Source of the DNA: Candidatus Methanoplasma cognatum
GTDB lineage: Archaea; Thermoplasmatota; Thermoplasmata; Methanomassiliicoccales; Methanomethylophilaceae
Assembly (NCBI GenBank): GCA_009777615.1
Contig: WRLM01000006.1
Location: 38,774-102,773 of the forward strand
Length of the DNA stretch: 64,000 nt
Direction of reading: 5' to 3'
The notes beneath the pieces were generated by a model. That model did not search any database and had not been told where the DNA came from. It was given only the letters and a program-made list of their open reading frames with translations. The position numbers and the translations under genes were made by a program. This document shows positions 52,741 to 62,300 of the stretch, piece after piece (position 1 is the stretch's first letter; each line of letters begins with the position of its first letter).

Positions 52741-53836
52741 TGACCATCTCCGATATAGACGAATTGATGCGGTCCCAGCTCAACTTTTCAGACAAGTTGC
52801 ATTCATATTCTTTTTCAGAATCATTTTCAGTGTCTATCGCGACAACCCGTCCAATCAGCGTTTCGAGATTGACTCTGAGTATCAACTCGCTGACGCCGAT
52901 AGACCACTCTGCCTGAAGTTCGCCATCTTCGGTTGGAAATATGTGAGGCGTTGGAAGTTTTTCTTCATAGCATAGGGCGAAAAGCTCTGCGACTCTCTTC
53001 GCCCCGTCCTTCAAAATCCCTTTACCAGTCCCATCGAGCCAGCCATCCTCCAAATGAGAGAGTTCTTCGATCCTAGCTTGTATATCCAGTGGGTCTAACA
53101 GCTGAATATCTTTTACCTCTTCTATTGAAAGCAATTTACCGACACCGCTGAAGTTGCCGATTCCTTCTATATAGATCTTTGTCTGACTTATTTTGTTAGA
53201 TACCTGCCCTATGAGGTAATTGGACCAAATATCCATATCAATATCCACGGGCAGTGATACTCCCCCCTCGGAGGAGATAACTATAATCTTATCATGTTCC
53301 AGATCTATGTTACTGACTATCCCCCATAGCTGTATTTCATCCGTAAAGGGTTTACGGGTTGTAGCCAGTATCCTATGGCGTCTTGCTTTGTTGAATTCCG
53401 CCTTTCTTCTGCCGCTCTGTATTATGACTTCTTCGCCTTCCTTGAGGCTGCGCCCAAACTTATCAAAGAAAGGCGCCCACTCTTCGGGCAGTTCCGAGTT
53501 GCCTTCCTCTATCACTTCGATGGCGTTTATAATCTCATCGACTGCTTGATAATAGCACGCTTCCTCATCTGTCAGAGATATATGCTGCTGTCCATAAACT
53601 GTGAAAGAGAGTCCCACCTCTGTTGATCCTGGCGATATCTTAGAAATACCTATTGAAACCTGCTCTTTGAACCCCCTTGGTAACCGCTCCCTTTGAGGGT
53701 GCTGTTCCATGTATTTTTTTGCTGCACAATGTTTTATCAGTTTTTCAAATGCAAGGATGTCAGGGAGTATATCTATTGGCAATGTGTGAAAGTCGAACCT
53801 CTTTCCTCTGAAGACAAGCGTTGTACTCTGATCCAT
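52730..53836 (-). CDS. Unknown protein of the cassette (first gene)
   Basis: 368 residues. N-terminal part (~1-90) contains DILPDILAFEKLIKHCAAKK and QRERLPRGFKEQVSIGISKI. The middle (~140-240) is beta-rich. The C-terminal ~110 residues have a pattern I know from uncharacterised bacterial proteins: LEDGWLDGTGKGILKDGAKR, LPTPHIFPTEDGELQAEWSI, LRVNLETLIG. No catalytic residues are evident. Starts about 30-40 bases after a strong TATA box (53865-53879), so nearly leaderless. First gene of a three-gene unit; host interaction or defence is possible from the island-like context, but unproven. Confidence 0.8.
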   Translation of the reverse strand: MDQSTTLVFRGKRFDFHTLPIDILPDILAFEKLIKHCAAKKYMEQHPQRERLPRGFKEQVSIGISKISPGSTEVGLSFTVYGQQHISLTDEEACYYQAVDEIINAIEVIEEGNSELPEEWAPFFDKFGRSLKEGEEVIIQSGRRKAEFNKARRHRILATTRKPFTDEIQLWGIVSNIDLEHDKIIVISSEGGVSLPVDIDMDIWSNYLIGQVSNKISQTKIYIEGIGNFSGVGKLLSIEEVKDIQLLDPLDIQARIEELSHLEDGWLDGTGKGILKDGAKRVAELFALCYEEKLPTPHIFPTEDGELQAEWSIGVSELILRVNLETLIGRVVAIDTENDSEKEYECNLSEKLSWDRINSSISEMVNGK

Positions 53837-53864
53837 ATGTTATTTCAATATATCATATTGGTCA

Positions 53865-53879
53865 ATTTATAAATAAAAT
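53865..53879 (-). promoter_or_regulatory. TATA box of the accessory cassette
   Basis: Minus-strand ATTTTATTTATAAAT, about 30 bases before the first cassette ATG at 53836. The cassette therefore has its own archaeal promoter. Confidence 0.55.
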
Positions 53880-53940
53880 CTTGTTTGTGTTTTTCTTCTT
53901 TGCCAAATATGACTGATAATTATCAAACGAAGTCCATTCG

Positions 53941-54096
53941 ATGGGAAATCAATGGATAACACTCGAAGCGGCAGAGCGTATGGCCTGTGTCAAAAAATTG
54001 CCCCGGCAAGCTCATCCGGTATGCGGTGGAGCCCTTGATGTCCCGCACGACAGTGTCCGCACCTATCGGCAGTGGTGCGAGAATCCCCATCGATGA
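53941..54096 (+). pseudogene. Possible remnant of a helix-turn-helix/transposase-like protein
   Basis: A 51-codon frame begins MGNQWITLEAAERMACVKKL and ends VRTYRQWCENPHR before TGA. WITLEAAERM followed by a V-R-T-Y-R-Q-W segment recalls the start of HTH domains in transposases and excisionases (ITLEEAAE...VS..TVRRW), but the middle is abnormal, as in a decayed gene. It sits at the edge of the accessory cassette. Confidence 0.35.
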
Positions 54097-54264
54097 AAGC
54101 ATATATGCCTTGTCGATGGAGCCTTTTGGACTCTGAACGCATCTTTCAGCGCGAGAACGCGGTCGGCCGTGACATTCAACAAATCTCAGGGGCTCGCTGC
54201 CGCAAATCGAGCTACAAAATCGGAAGTTGATACCGGGCCGTTATCTTAATTTTCCGTCGCTGAG

Positions 54265-54278
54265 GAAATATTAATATG
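54265..54278 (+). promoter_or_regulatory. TATA box of the flavoprotein oxidoreductase gene
   Basis: GAAATATTAATATG with predicted start near 54300, giving a leader of about ten bases that still contains AGGT ahead of the ATG at 54310. Confidence 0.5.
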
Positions 54279-54309
54279 ATGCCATTCAATCCAGCCGACA
54301 GGTAGATAG

Positions 54310-55656
54310 ATGGTCAGAGAGATTGTCATAATAGGCTCGGGCGCGGCGGGGATCACAGCGGCATCCTCCGCCAGAAAGACCGATCCTGACGCAAAGATAA
54401 CCGTTTTCACAGAGGATGCGGACATAGCTTACTCTCCCTGCGTCATACCTTGGGCGGTGGAGGGGAAGATCGCGTGGGAAAACGTGATCATGCGTACACC
54501 CGATCACTATTCCAGAGAGAAGATGATAGATGTTCTGACACAGACCAAAGTAGACTCCGCGGACGGTTCCGCGAAAACTGTGACCGCCGGAGGTAAGACC
54601 TACGGATACGATTCGCTGGTCATAGCCGCCGGAGGGAGAACGTTCATACCTCCGATAGGCGGCGTTGATCTTGACGGGGTGTTCGGCGTAAGGACCCTCA
54701 GGGACGGTCGGAACATACAATCATATGCCGAAGGCGTCAAAAGCATCGTGATCTGCGGGGCGGGGACAATAGGACTGGAGATGGCCCTTGCATTCTCGCA
54801 TCTCGGGAAGGATGTGACCGTCGTCGAAATGCAGGACCAGATCTTACCTCGCATCGCCGATAAGGATATGGCAGACGAGGTCCAGAGATATCTTGAAGAT
54901 AAAGGGATCGTATTCGCGCTCAATTCACCGGTGCAGTCTGTCAACGGCGCCGGAAAGGTAAGCGGGGTCACCGCAGGGAACAAAGAATATCCCTGCGGCA
55001 TGGTCATATTCGCTACAGGCGTAAGAGCCAACACAGAGATCCCCAAACAGCTGGGTCTTGACATCGGCCAGCTCGGAGGGGTCATCGTGTCGCCTTCGCT
55101 CCAGCCTTATAAGAGGGGGCGCATCGTCCCGGACGTATACGTCGCGGGAGACATAATACAGTGCTCGTCCGCCGCCATGCCCGGTCCGACCGTTAGCCAG
55201 CTCGGGTCGTCCGCCGTCAGGCAGGGCAAGGTCGCCGGCAAGAACGCCGCCGGAGGGAAGGCTCTGTACGGGCCGGTAGCAAGCCCGTGGGTGAGCGTGA
55301 TAGACGAAATGGAAATAGCCGGCACGGGGCTGTCGCTGGGCCTTGCGTCCTGGTACGGAGCGGATCTGGTCTGCGGAAAGGCCGACGGCCTTACCCGCGC
55401 CAGGTATTATCCGGACACAAAGAAGATGACTGTGAAAGTGCTTGCCGATGCGGCGTCGCACAGAATAGTGGGCGCACAGATAATCGCAGGCGAAGGGGCC
55501 ACCGGCAGGATCAACTGGCTTACTTCTGCGATAATGTCGGGAGTGACAGCGGAAGACCTCCTTGTGCGCGCCGAGAATGCTTACTGCCCGCCCACATCGA
55601 TGGTGAAGGACGTGGTCATCTCGGCTGTGGAAGACCTCTGCGAGAAATTGAAGTGA
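54310..55656 (+). CDS. FAD-dependent pyridine nucleotide-disulphide oxidoreductase (NADH oxidase/CoA-disulphide reductase type)
   Basis: 448 residues. FAD-binding GSGAAGITAA at ~8-17, a single redox cysteine in AYSPCVIPWAVEG (~Cys43, as in Nox and CoA-disulphide reductases), NAD(P)H-binding GAGTIGLEMALAFSHLG at ~150-166, and the second FAD motif DVYVAGDIIQ. The C-terminal dimerisation domain includes AHRIVGAQ-like SHRIVGAQIIAGEGATGRIN. It reduces O2 or a disulphide using NAD(P)H; in a strict anaerobe oxygen or redox defence is likely. Four bases before the nuclease-like gene, so probably co-transcribed. Confidence 0.88.
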   Translation: MVREIVIIGSGAAGITAASSARKTDPDAKITVFTEDADIAYSPCVIPWAVEGKIAWENVIMRTPDHYSREKMIDVLTQTKVDSADGSAKTVTAGGKTYGYDSLVIAAGGRTFIPPIGGVDLDGVFGVRTLRDGRNIQSYAEGVKSIVICGAGTIGLEMALAFSHLGKDVTVVEMQDQILPRIADKDMADEVQRYLEDKGIVFALNSPVQSVNGAGKVSGVTAGNKEYPCGMVIFATGVRANTEIPKQLGLDIGQLGGVIVSPSLQPYKRGRIVPDVYVAGDIIQCSSAAMPGPTVSQLGSSAVRQGKVAGKNAAGGKALYGPVASPWVSVIDEMEIAGTGLSLGLASWYGADLVCGKADGLTRARYYPDTKKMTVKVLADAASHRIVGAQIIAGEGATGRINWLTSAIMSGVTAEDLLVRAENAYCPPTSMVKDVVISAVEDLCEKLK

Positions 55657-55660
55657 TCCG

Positions 55661-56422
55661 ATGGAATACGACGAATACAAGAAGCTCTACGACTCCCTGA
55701 ACAGGCCGGACGACATAGAGAGACTTCTCGAGAAAGGTTACGATCAAAGGCTGCTTGAAACACTGTACACCCAGAAGACAAGCAGGGACGTTAAAAAGCG
55801 CTTCCATTTCATCAAACAGAAGGCCCCCGATATGCTCAGGGAATGGAAGAGGGGGAGGACGATCATGAACATCTCCGACAAATACAGGTTCCCTCCCATA
55901 CTGACCGCGATGTTCATTTTTCTGGAGGACGGGGCCAGCAGGAAACAGTTCTGGGAATTCATAAAAACGCCGGAACTGCTTGAAAGCCAGCAGACGGCCG
56001 ACGAGGTCAGGGATGTGGTCAGGAACGATTTCGTATACTCACCGGACGCCAACGACAGGCAGAAGGAGCGGGGGGTATGGGGAGAGACGCTGCTCCAAGA
56101 CTGGCTGGACGAGCAGAACATCAAATACAGAACGGAAGAGGATCTTCGCGGCGAGGGACAGAAGACCCCCGACTGTCTGCTTGACGAGCCGATGCTCTAT
56201 GACGGGAAGAAGATATGCTGGATCGAGAGCAAGGCGTCGTTCGGCGATAATGTCGAGTTCCGTTTCAACTCAAGAAAGCAGCTCTGCCCGTACACAAATC
56301 TCTTCGGCCCGGGTCTCGTAGTGTATTGGACAGGCTGTCTTAACGATATGGAATGCCCGGAAGGCGTTTACATCTCCGACATATCCGTGCTGGAGAAAAA
56401 ACTTGAGAAGATCACCGAGTGA
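55661..56422 (+). CDS. CDIN1/C15orf41-like TPD-motif nuclease-fold protein
   Basis: 253 residues. N-terminal helical region with an HTH-like stretch (GRTIMNISDKYRFPPILTAM, ~67-86). C-terminal PD-(D/E)xK-like domain: Thr-Pro-Asp at 169-171 (GQKTPDCLL) and Glu189-Ser-Lys191 (WIESKASFG), consistent with a catalytic D...E-x-K set. This is the archaeal relative of human CDIN1 (TPD domain), a predicted nuclease. The archaeal function is not established. The last 11 bases overlap the convergent mptA. Confidence 0.75.
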   Translation: MEYDEYKKLYDSLNRPDDIERLLEKGYDQRLLETLYTQKTSRDVKKRFHFIKQKAPDMLREWKRGRTIMNISDKYRFPPILTAMFIFLEDGASRKQFWEFIKTPELLESQQTADEVRDVVRNDFVYSPDANDRQKERGVWGETLLQDWLDEQNIKYRTEEDLRGEGQKTPDCLLDEPMLYDGKKICWIESKASFGDNVEFRFNSRKQLCPYTNLFGPGLVVYWTGCLNDMECPEGVYISDISVLEKKLEKITE

Positions 56423-57308
56423 TCTTTCTTTTATATTCTTCTCTGAGTTCACCCAGCGTCGCGGTCCTCTCCGCGAATGCGTCATGCTTGTGAATGGATT
56501 CCTCCGACTCGCTCTTCACCGTTATCTCCACGTTGTCCGGGAGCTTTTCATACTTTTCGACGATGGATTCCAGAACGCTCCTCACCACATCCTCCACGAA
56601 CTTCGGGTTGGCGTGGGCGTTGATCACGACCTGCCCCTCGTCGTCTCTTTTAAGAAGTTCGAACGTGGGCGAAGAGAACGCTCCCTGTATGATGTCGATT
56701 ATCTCATCCGCCTCCACATCAGTGCCCTCATCCGTGGTGAACAGGGCTGTGCATACGTTCCTCTGGTTGTGGGACATCACCGCTGTCCCGCCGCAGCCCG
56801 TCATCTCCGACACGGTCTGCTGGGCGCACGGACACGCCGTCATCCCTATCACCTCGGCGCCGATCGTCTTCCGTATCCTTTCCCCTCTCACGGCGGTCCC
56901 GCCCGCCAGCAGCTTGTATATCTCCAGCGTTTCCCTTCCCAAGGGGGTCCTGCTCTCCCGGAAGTACTCCGCCTCTATACTGACATTCGCCGTTCTGGCA
57001 TATTCATGGTGGACGAGCAGTTTCCTGCACATGCCGCATGCCATGTTCTCCAGGCCGGTCACCGGCGCCCTTATGCTCTCTTCCACGATATCGCTGAGGA
57101 CCTCCACGTTCCTGGACAGGTGGGATCCTTTCTGCTCTGCCGGAAGATCCACAAAAATGTCTATTGAACAGTTCAGCGCTCCGTTCAGGGCGCTGCTGAT
57201 CCCTTCTCTCTTTACGACCACCGGCTTCCTTACGCCGGTAACGCCTACTTTTGTGAGCTTGGACCACGTATCGCCTTTCCGATACTGCACATCGCACTTC
57301 AAAGTCAT
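56412..57308 (-). CDS. mptA: GTP cyclohydrolase MptA (GCYH-IB type)
   Basis: 298 residues. Metal and catalytic stretch GMTACPCAQQTVSEM, ENMACGMCRKLLVHHEYAR and TAVMSHNQRNV match the FolE2/MptA family. The archaeal enzyme makes 7,8-dihydroneopterin 2',3'-cyclic phosphate from GTP, the first step of methanopterin synthesis, which fits a methanogen. Divergent from rnhB across 93 bases containing TATA-like boxes for both directions. Confidence 0.93.
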   Translation of the reverse strand: MTLKCDVQYRKGDTWSKLTKVGVTGVRKPVVVKREGISSALNGALNCSIDIFVDLPAEQKGSHLSRNVEVLSDIVEESIRAPVTGLENMACGMCRKLLVHHEYARTANVSIEAEYFRESRTPLGRETLEIYKLLAGGTAVRGERIRKTIGAEVIGMTACPCAQQTVSEMTGCGGTAVMSHNQRNVCTALFTTDEGTDVEADEIIDIIQGAFSSPTFELLKRDDEGQVVINAHANPKFVEDVVRSVLESIVEKYEKLPDNVEITVKSESEESIHKHDAFAERTATLGELREEYKRKITR

Positions 57309-57401
57309 GCGGCGTAATATCCGTTTTAACTTAAAAAGTATAGAGTTACAACAGTTCAGGTAGCAACAAGAAATATCATATCGTATGTTCTATCGGAACG
57401 C

Positions 57402-58040
57402 ATGCTGTGCGGCGTCGACGAGGCGGGAAGAGGCTCCGTGCTCGGCCCTTTGGTGGTCGGAGCCGTCTGTTCGGTATCGGACAGGGCGCTCATCGACATC
57501 GGAGTGAAGGACTCGAAGAAGCTCTCTCCCAGAACAAGGGAACGCATGTATGACCGGATAGTCAGCGTCTGCGGGGTCAGCGTCGTCTGCGCGTCCGCGG
57601 CGGAGATAGACGGCAGGAGGAAAGAGATGTCGCTGAACGAGATCGAACTGAGGATGTTCGTCGAGGCCTGTTCGGCGCTGTCCCCGTCTTCTGTGTACGC
57701 GGACTGTCCGGATGTGAACGAGGAGTCCTTTTCAAAAGAGATGCGCAGAATGATGAAAGATGCGGTGATAATAGCCAGACACAAGGCCGACGATATATTT
57801 CCGATAGTCTCCGCCGCATCCATTGTCGCAAAAGTGACCCGGGACAGGATGATCGCCGATATTCAAAATGAACTGGGAACCGATATCGGAAGCGGCTATC
57901 CGAGCGACCGTTGTACGATGGAGTTCATAGAAAAATGGATAAAAGATAACGGAACTCCTCCCCCACATACGCGCTGTTCATGGGAGCCGGTGAGACAGAT
58001 GATGACCGTTTCGAAGAACACCAAGATCAGCGACTGGTGA
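57402..58040 (+). CDS. rnhB: Ribonuclease HII
   Basis: 212 residues. Catalytic start CGVDEAGRGSVLGPLVVGAV with Asp6 and Glu7, then GVKDSKKLSPRTRERM, VYADCPDVN with the third acidic residue, and IVSAASIVAKVTRDRMI. Removes ribonucleotides and RNA from DNA hybrids. No strong ribosome binding site precedes the ATG. Five bases before the SCP2-like gene. Confidence 0.94.
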   Translation: MLCGVDEAGRGSVLGPLVVGAVCSVSDRALIDIGVKDSKKLSPRTRERMYDRIVSVCGVSVVCASAAEIDGRRKEMSLNEIELRMFVEACSALSPSSVYADCPDVNEESFSKEMRRMMKDAVIIARHKADDIFPIVSAASIVAKVTRDRMIADIQNELGTDIGSGYPSDRCTMEFIEKWIKDNGTPPPHTRCSWEPVRQMMTVSKNTKISDW

Positions 58041-58044
58041 GATC

Positions 58045-58377
58045 ATGAGCATGGAAGCATCGATTCAGACACTTATTGACAAGTTCCACGGGAAGATGGA
58101 GAAGGATGAACTGGCAAGAGAAGAGATAATGCCATTGAAGAAAACGTTCAACATCGACCTCGGTACGGAGCATTACTCAATGAGGCTGGAGAATGCCCGG
58201 ATAGAGGATTTCGTGCCGCAGATGCTTGACGAGGCCGACGTGACCCTCTACACCACACCGGAAAGTCTCCAGGGGCTCATAGACGGCACCCTCAGGCCGA
58301 TGAAAGCGTACATCACGAAGAAGATAACGATAAAAGGCAAGATACAGGACCTCCTGTTCCTGAAGAAGTTCTTCTGA
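58045..58377 (+). CDS. SCP2 sterol-carrier-like small protein
   Basis: 110 residues. The C-terminal LYTTPESLQGLIDGTLRPMK and KITIKGKIQDLLFLKKFF follow the SCP2 fold pattern, with the hydrophobic-cavity helix. Such proteins bind lipids or other hydrophobic ligands; the ligand here is unknown. Probably co-transcribed with rnhB. Confidence 0.78.
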   Translation: MSMEASIQTLIDKFHGKMEKDELAREEIMPLKKTFNIDLGTEHYSMRLENARIEDFVPQMLDEADVTLYTTPESLQGLIDGTLRPMKAYITKKITIKGKIQDLLFLKKFF

Positions 58378-58500
58378 CGAAGGGATACGGTCCTTCGTTA
58401 CACGATGCCGATAAACCTGCCGCACACTGTATCAGACGGACCGCGTGTGTTCTAGCTACGGAATTCGTGAACTGTGCAGTCAGAGCAGGCTGTGCAAAGT

Positions 58501-58508
58501 TTTTATAT
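58501..58508 (+). promoter_or_regulatory. TATA box of the initiator tRNA
   Basis: TTTTATAT, 25-32 bases before the mature 5' end of the tRNA at 58533. Confidence 0.55.
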
Positions 58509-58532
58509 CAAATAGCAGTAGGAGGGGATAAC

Positions 58533-58610
58533 AGCGAGGTGGGGTAGCCAGGATATCCCGTCGGGCTCATAACCCGGAGACCGGTCGTTCAAATCGACCC
58601 CTCGCTACCA
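58533..58610 (+). tRNA. Initiator tRNA-Met (anticodon CAT), CCA encoded
   Basis: Acceptor AGCGAGG/CCTCGCT with A as discriminator and encoded CCA. Anticodon stem TCGGG/CCCGG, loop CTCATAA, anticodon CAT. The A1-T72 pair and three consecutive G-C pairs at the base of the anticodon loop mark it as the archaeal initiator. T arm GGTCG-TTCAAAT-CGACC. Confidence 0.93.
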
Positions 58611-58650
58611 TCCTTTCTATCACTTTTCCGCACTGGGTCTTTCTTTGACC

Positions 58651-59163
58651 TTATAACAGGCCCTTCGCTTCTTCGGGAGATATCTCCAGCGCCTTGAGCA
58701 TGTATTCCAGAGCTTTCTTGGCATACGGCGCCCTTGCCTTCGGGTCCTCCATTATTTCTCCGTAGGTTGCCATGACATTGTTGAAGTACTCGATGGCGAA
58801 CTCAGAGTAAAGCGACGATTCCAGCGACTCGTCGATCTGCGCTGCCTCATTGTATGCTTTTTCGGCCTCGTCGTACTTATTCACGGAGATACAGAACGAG
58901 CCGTATGACTGGTAGTATTCCACCTTGTCTCCGTCCAGCTCTATCGCTTTCTTATAAGAATCCATGATCTCTTCGGGGGAAACCTTAGCACCGAACATTC
59001 CTGATGCATAATTCCCGCATTCCGCTTTGTAATACCAAATCTCCGCATTCTTCGGATACTCTTCCGCAAGTTTTTTGAAGTGCGAATATGCCTTCTTGAA
59101 GTCCCCCTCGTCCATTGCCTTCATTCCGGCCATTATCTTCTTGTCCGGCGTGTCTTCTGCCAT
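58651..59163 (-). CDS. TPR-repeat protein
   Basis: 170 residues from ATG at 59163 (MAEDTPDKKIMAGMKAMDEG). Three tetratricopeptide-like units: DFKKAYSHFKKLAEEYPKNA, EEIMDSYKKAIELDGDKVEY and YDEAEKAYNEAAQIDESLES, and a further helical pair. Cytosolic, probably a protein-binding scaffold; the partner is unknown. Confidence 0.75.
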   Translation of the reverse strand: MAEDTPDKKIMAGMKAMDEGDFKKAYSHFKKLAEEYPKNAEIWYYKAECGNYASGMFGAKVSPEEIMDSYKKAIELDGDKVEYYQSYGSFCISVNKYDEAEKAYNEAAQIDESLESSLYSEFAIEYFNNVMATYGEIMEDPKARAPYAKKALEYMLKALEISPEEAKGLL

Positions 59164-59285
59164 AGGCATGATAAGGAAGAGCCGATTTTAAATCTCTTTC
59201 CTTCTACAACAGCGCTGCGGCATACGTCCGACTGCCGTTGCGCTCCCGGACAGAGAAGATGACACAGAAGCCGGCCTCATCCGGG

Positions 59286-59313
59286 AAATAAAAATACCGG
59301 GGACGGCGCCCCG
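59286..59313 (-). terminator. Hairpin plus T-rich tract after the beta-helix surface gene
   Basis: On the minus strand CGGGG-CGCCGT-CCCCG (five pairs) is followed by TATTTTTATTT. It lies about 85-110 bases downstream of the stop at 59397, before the TPR gene. Confidence 0.5.
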
Positions 59314-59396
59314 TGACCATAAAGAAAGATTGTTAAGTTGTTTAGGGGTGTTTTCCCTTCCGCATGCTCTGTCCGTTGCTGTCGGCTTCGTTCTTC

Positions 59397-62300
59397 TTAC
59401 GAGTTCTTTCTCCCGAAGATAAGGAAGGCCGAGATCAGCAGTATCAGCGCGACGGCTATCACAGCAGCTATCCATATCCAGTAGCCGGCGCTGTCGCCGC
59501 CGGAGAAGCAGAGGACCATGTCCACACTTTCCGCGTTGGAATAGAAGGTCACCACGGATGTCTTGTAGACGTCGCTCCCTTCCCTCCATTCTTTGAACTC
59601 GTATCCTCCCTCGGCGACGGCCCTGATGATGAGGTCCGTGTTTTCAGAGAGGACCACCGTCGATGTGTACCTCGTGAAGCTCACTCCTCCGTCCACGCTG
59701 TATTCGGCGTAGCCTCTGCCTTCTATGGCCCCGATGTTCAGGGTTATGTCCCCTCCGACCCTTGTGGTCCTGCCGGTGACCTGTATGGAGTGGTTCATAT
59801 CCACATTATAGAAGCTGTACGACCCGCGGCGGATATCCGTCTGCGAAAGTTGTACGCCGTCCACTATCACCGCGTCGATGTAGAAACCGGTATTGGCGGA
59901 GAAGACGAACGTGATATCGTTCCCCTTCTGTACGGCCGTCTTCCCGTTGGGAGATATGGAGGTCATGGAATCGGAGGTTGCGGTTATGACGTAATTCATC
60001 GTGACGACCGGAATGAACACCTCTGCGATCAGCTGGTCGCTCACAACCGATATCCGGAGGTCGTATCCGCCGACAGCGAGCGTCGGGTTCGCCGGAGTTC
60101 CGGACATCGTTCCGGCGCTTCCGTCGATCAGGATCATCTTGCCGCCGGGCAGCATTCCCGCCGGCGGACCGGCCGAGTCAATGTCCACAGCCGCGGCGCC
60201 TATGTCCGCGGCGCCGTTGACCGTTGCGTATACCATTGTGACCAGGTTGGGCGAACCTATGAAGTCCAGCGCAGAGTTGGCGTTGGAACCGATAGTGAAG
60301 TTTCCGTCTATCACGCTGTCGGCGGCGAACGCCGCTCTGTTCACGTCGTTTGAGAGAAGGACATCTCCGGTTATGAGGTCCCAGTTCTCAATCACCGTTC
60401 CAGCGTTTGCGCGTATGCCATATGTGTTGCCTTTGATCTCGCCGCCGTAGTTATAGACCTCTCCTCCGGCGACAAGGTAGATGCCGTCCCATACGGTACC
60501 TTGGATCAGACCGGAGTTCTCTATCTTATCGCCGGCTGAGCCAGCTCCGATATACACTCCGCTGGGGCCGGTGATCACGCCGCCAGTATCGTTTTCGATG
60601 TTTGCGGACGCCTCAGCGTAGATGCCGTAAAGGTTGCCGGCGATGCCGCCTTCGTTGTACACAGATCCGCTGACAAAGAAATATATGCCGTAGCGGTCGC
60701 CTGAGATTATCCCGGCAGCGTTGTTGGTTATCAGGAAATCACTTCCGGCATTGATTTCAATGCCGCTAAACATCGTACCTTGTATCAGACCGGAGTTCTC
60801 GATCTCGTCGCCCGTTGAGCCGACCCCGATGTACACTCCGGTGGGGCCGGTGATGATGCTGGCGGCAGCGTTGTCGATCGCGGCGGAGGTCACGGCGTAG
60901 ACACCGCAGAGGTTGCCGGCGATGCCGCCTTCGTTATAAACAGAACCGTGGACATTTAGACATACACCGTAGCGCTCGCCTGAGATTATCCCGGCAGCGT
61001 TGTTGGTTATCAGGAAATCACTTCCGGCATTGATTTCAATGCCGCTAAACATCATACCTTGTATCAGACCGGAGTTCTCGATCTCGTCGCCGCTGGCAAA
61101 GTTCCCGATGTACACTCCGCTGGGGCCGGTGATCACGCCGCCAGTATCGTTTTCGATGTTTGCGGACGCCTCAGCGTAGATGCCGCAGAGGTTGCCGGCG
61201 ATGCCGCCTTCATTGTGCACCTGACTGCTGACGTTGAGATATATGCCGTTGCGTTCGCCTGAGATTATCCCGGCAGCGTTGTTGGTTATCAGGATATCGC
61301 TTCCGGCATTGATTTCGATGCCGCTAAACATCGTACCTTGTATCAGACCGGAGTTCTCAATCTCGTCGCCGGTTGAGCCAGCTCCGATATACACTCCGCT
61401 GGGGCCGGTGATCACGCCGCCAGTATCGTTTTCGATGTTTGCGGACGCCTCAGCGCAGATGCCGCAGAGGTTGCCGGCGATGCCGCCTAAGTTGTGCACA
61501 GATCCGCTGACATTGAGGTATATGCCGTAGCGTTCGCCTGAGATTATCCCGGCAGCGTTGTTGGTTATCAGGATATCGCTTCCGGCATTGATTTCGATGC
61601 CGCTAAACATCGTACCCTGTATCAGACCGGAGTTCTCGATCTCGTCGCCGCTGGCAAAGTTCCCGATGTACACTCCGCCGGGGCCGGTGATCACACCCCC
61701 CGTATTGTTTTCAACATTGGCGGATGTCACGGCATGTATGCCGTAATAGATGTTCCCGGTTATCCGGCCTTCATTGTCGATATTGCCGGCCACATCGGCA
61801 TCCAGGAATATTCCTCTGTTCCCGCCTTCTATGGTGCCGCTGCTGGCGTTGGTAACGGTAACGCTGGGAGAGATGCCTTGGCCGTCATATGCATATATGC
61901 CGTTATAGTTCCCGCCGTATATCACGTTGTTATTGATGACCGTTCCGCCGGAACCGAGGTTTATGCCGTTGTTGGGGCCTTGGATCGTTCCTCCTACTTC
62001 ATTTGTGATGTGCACGTCAGCGAGTTCCGCATAGATGCCGTTGTAGAGGTGGCCGGTGATGGTGCCGGAGTTGACAACTGTGCCGTTCCCGTTAACAAAA
62101 ACTATGCCGCTCCCGTTCCAGCCCTGTTGTGTAAACCCTTCGATCGTACCGCTGTTATTGACATAGCCGTCTTGATCGATCAGGATACCGATGTCCCCTC
62201 CCTGTATGAGGCTGCCGAAGTTATTCGTAACAGAGAACGGGGTGCCTTCGGCGAAGATCCCGTAATAATCATTACCGACTATCGCGCCTGAATTTGTGAC

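Larger units (their letters stand above)
53837..54309. other. Intergenic region between the cassette and the flavoprotein gene
   Basis: Holds the minus-strand promoter of the cassette, the HTH-like remnant at 53941-54096, and the plus-strand promoter of the flavoprotein gene. Between 54100 and 54250 I see only short coding-like scraps without a start. Confidence 0.5.
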
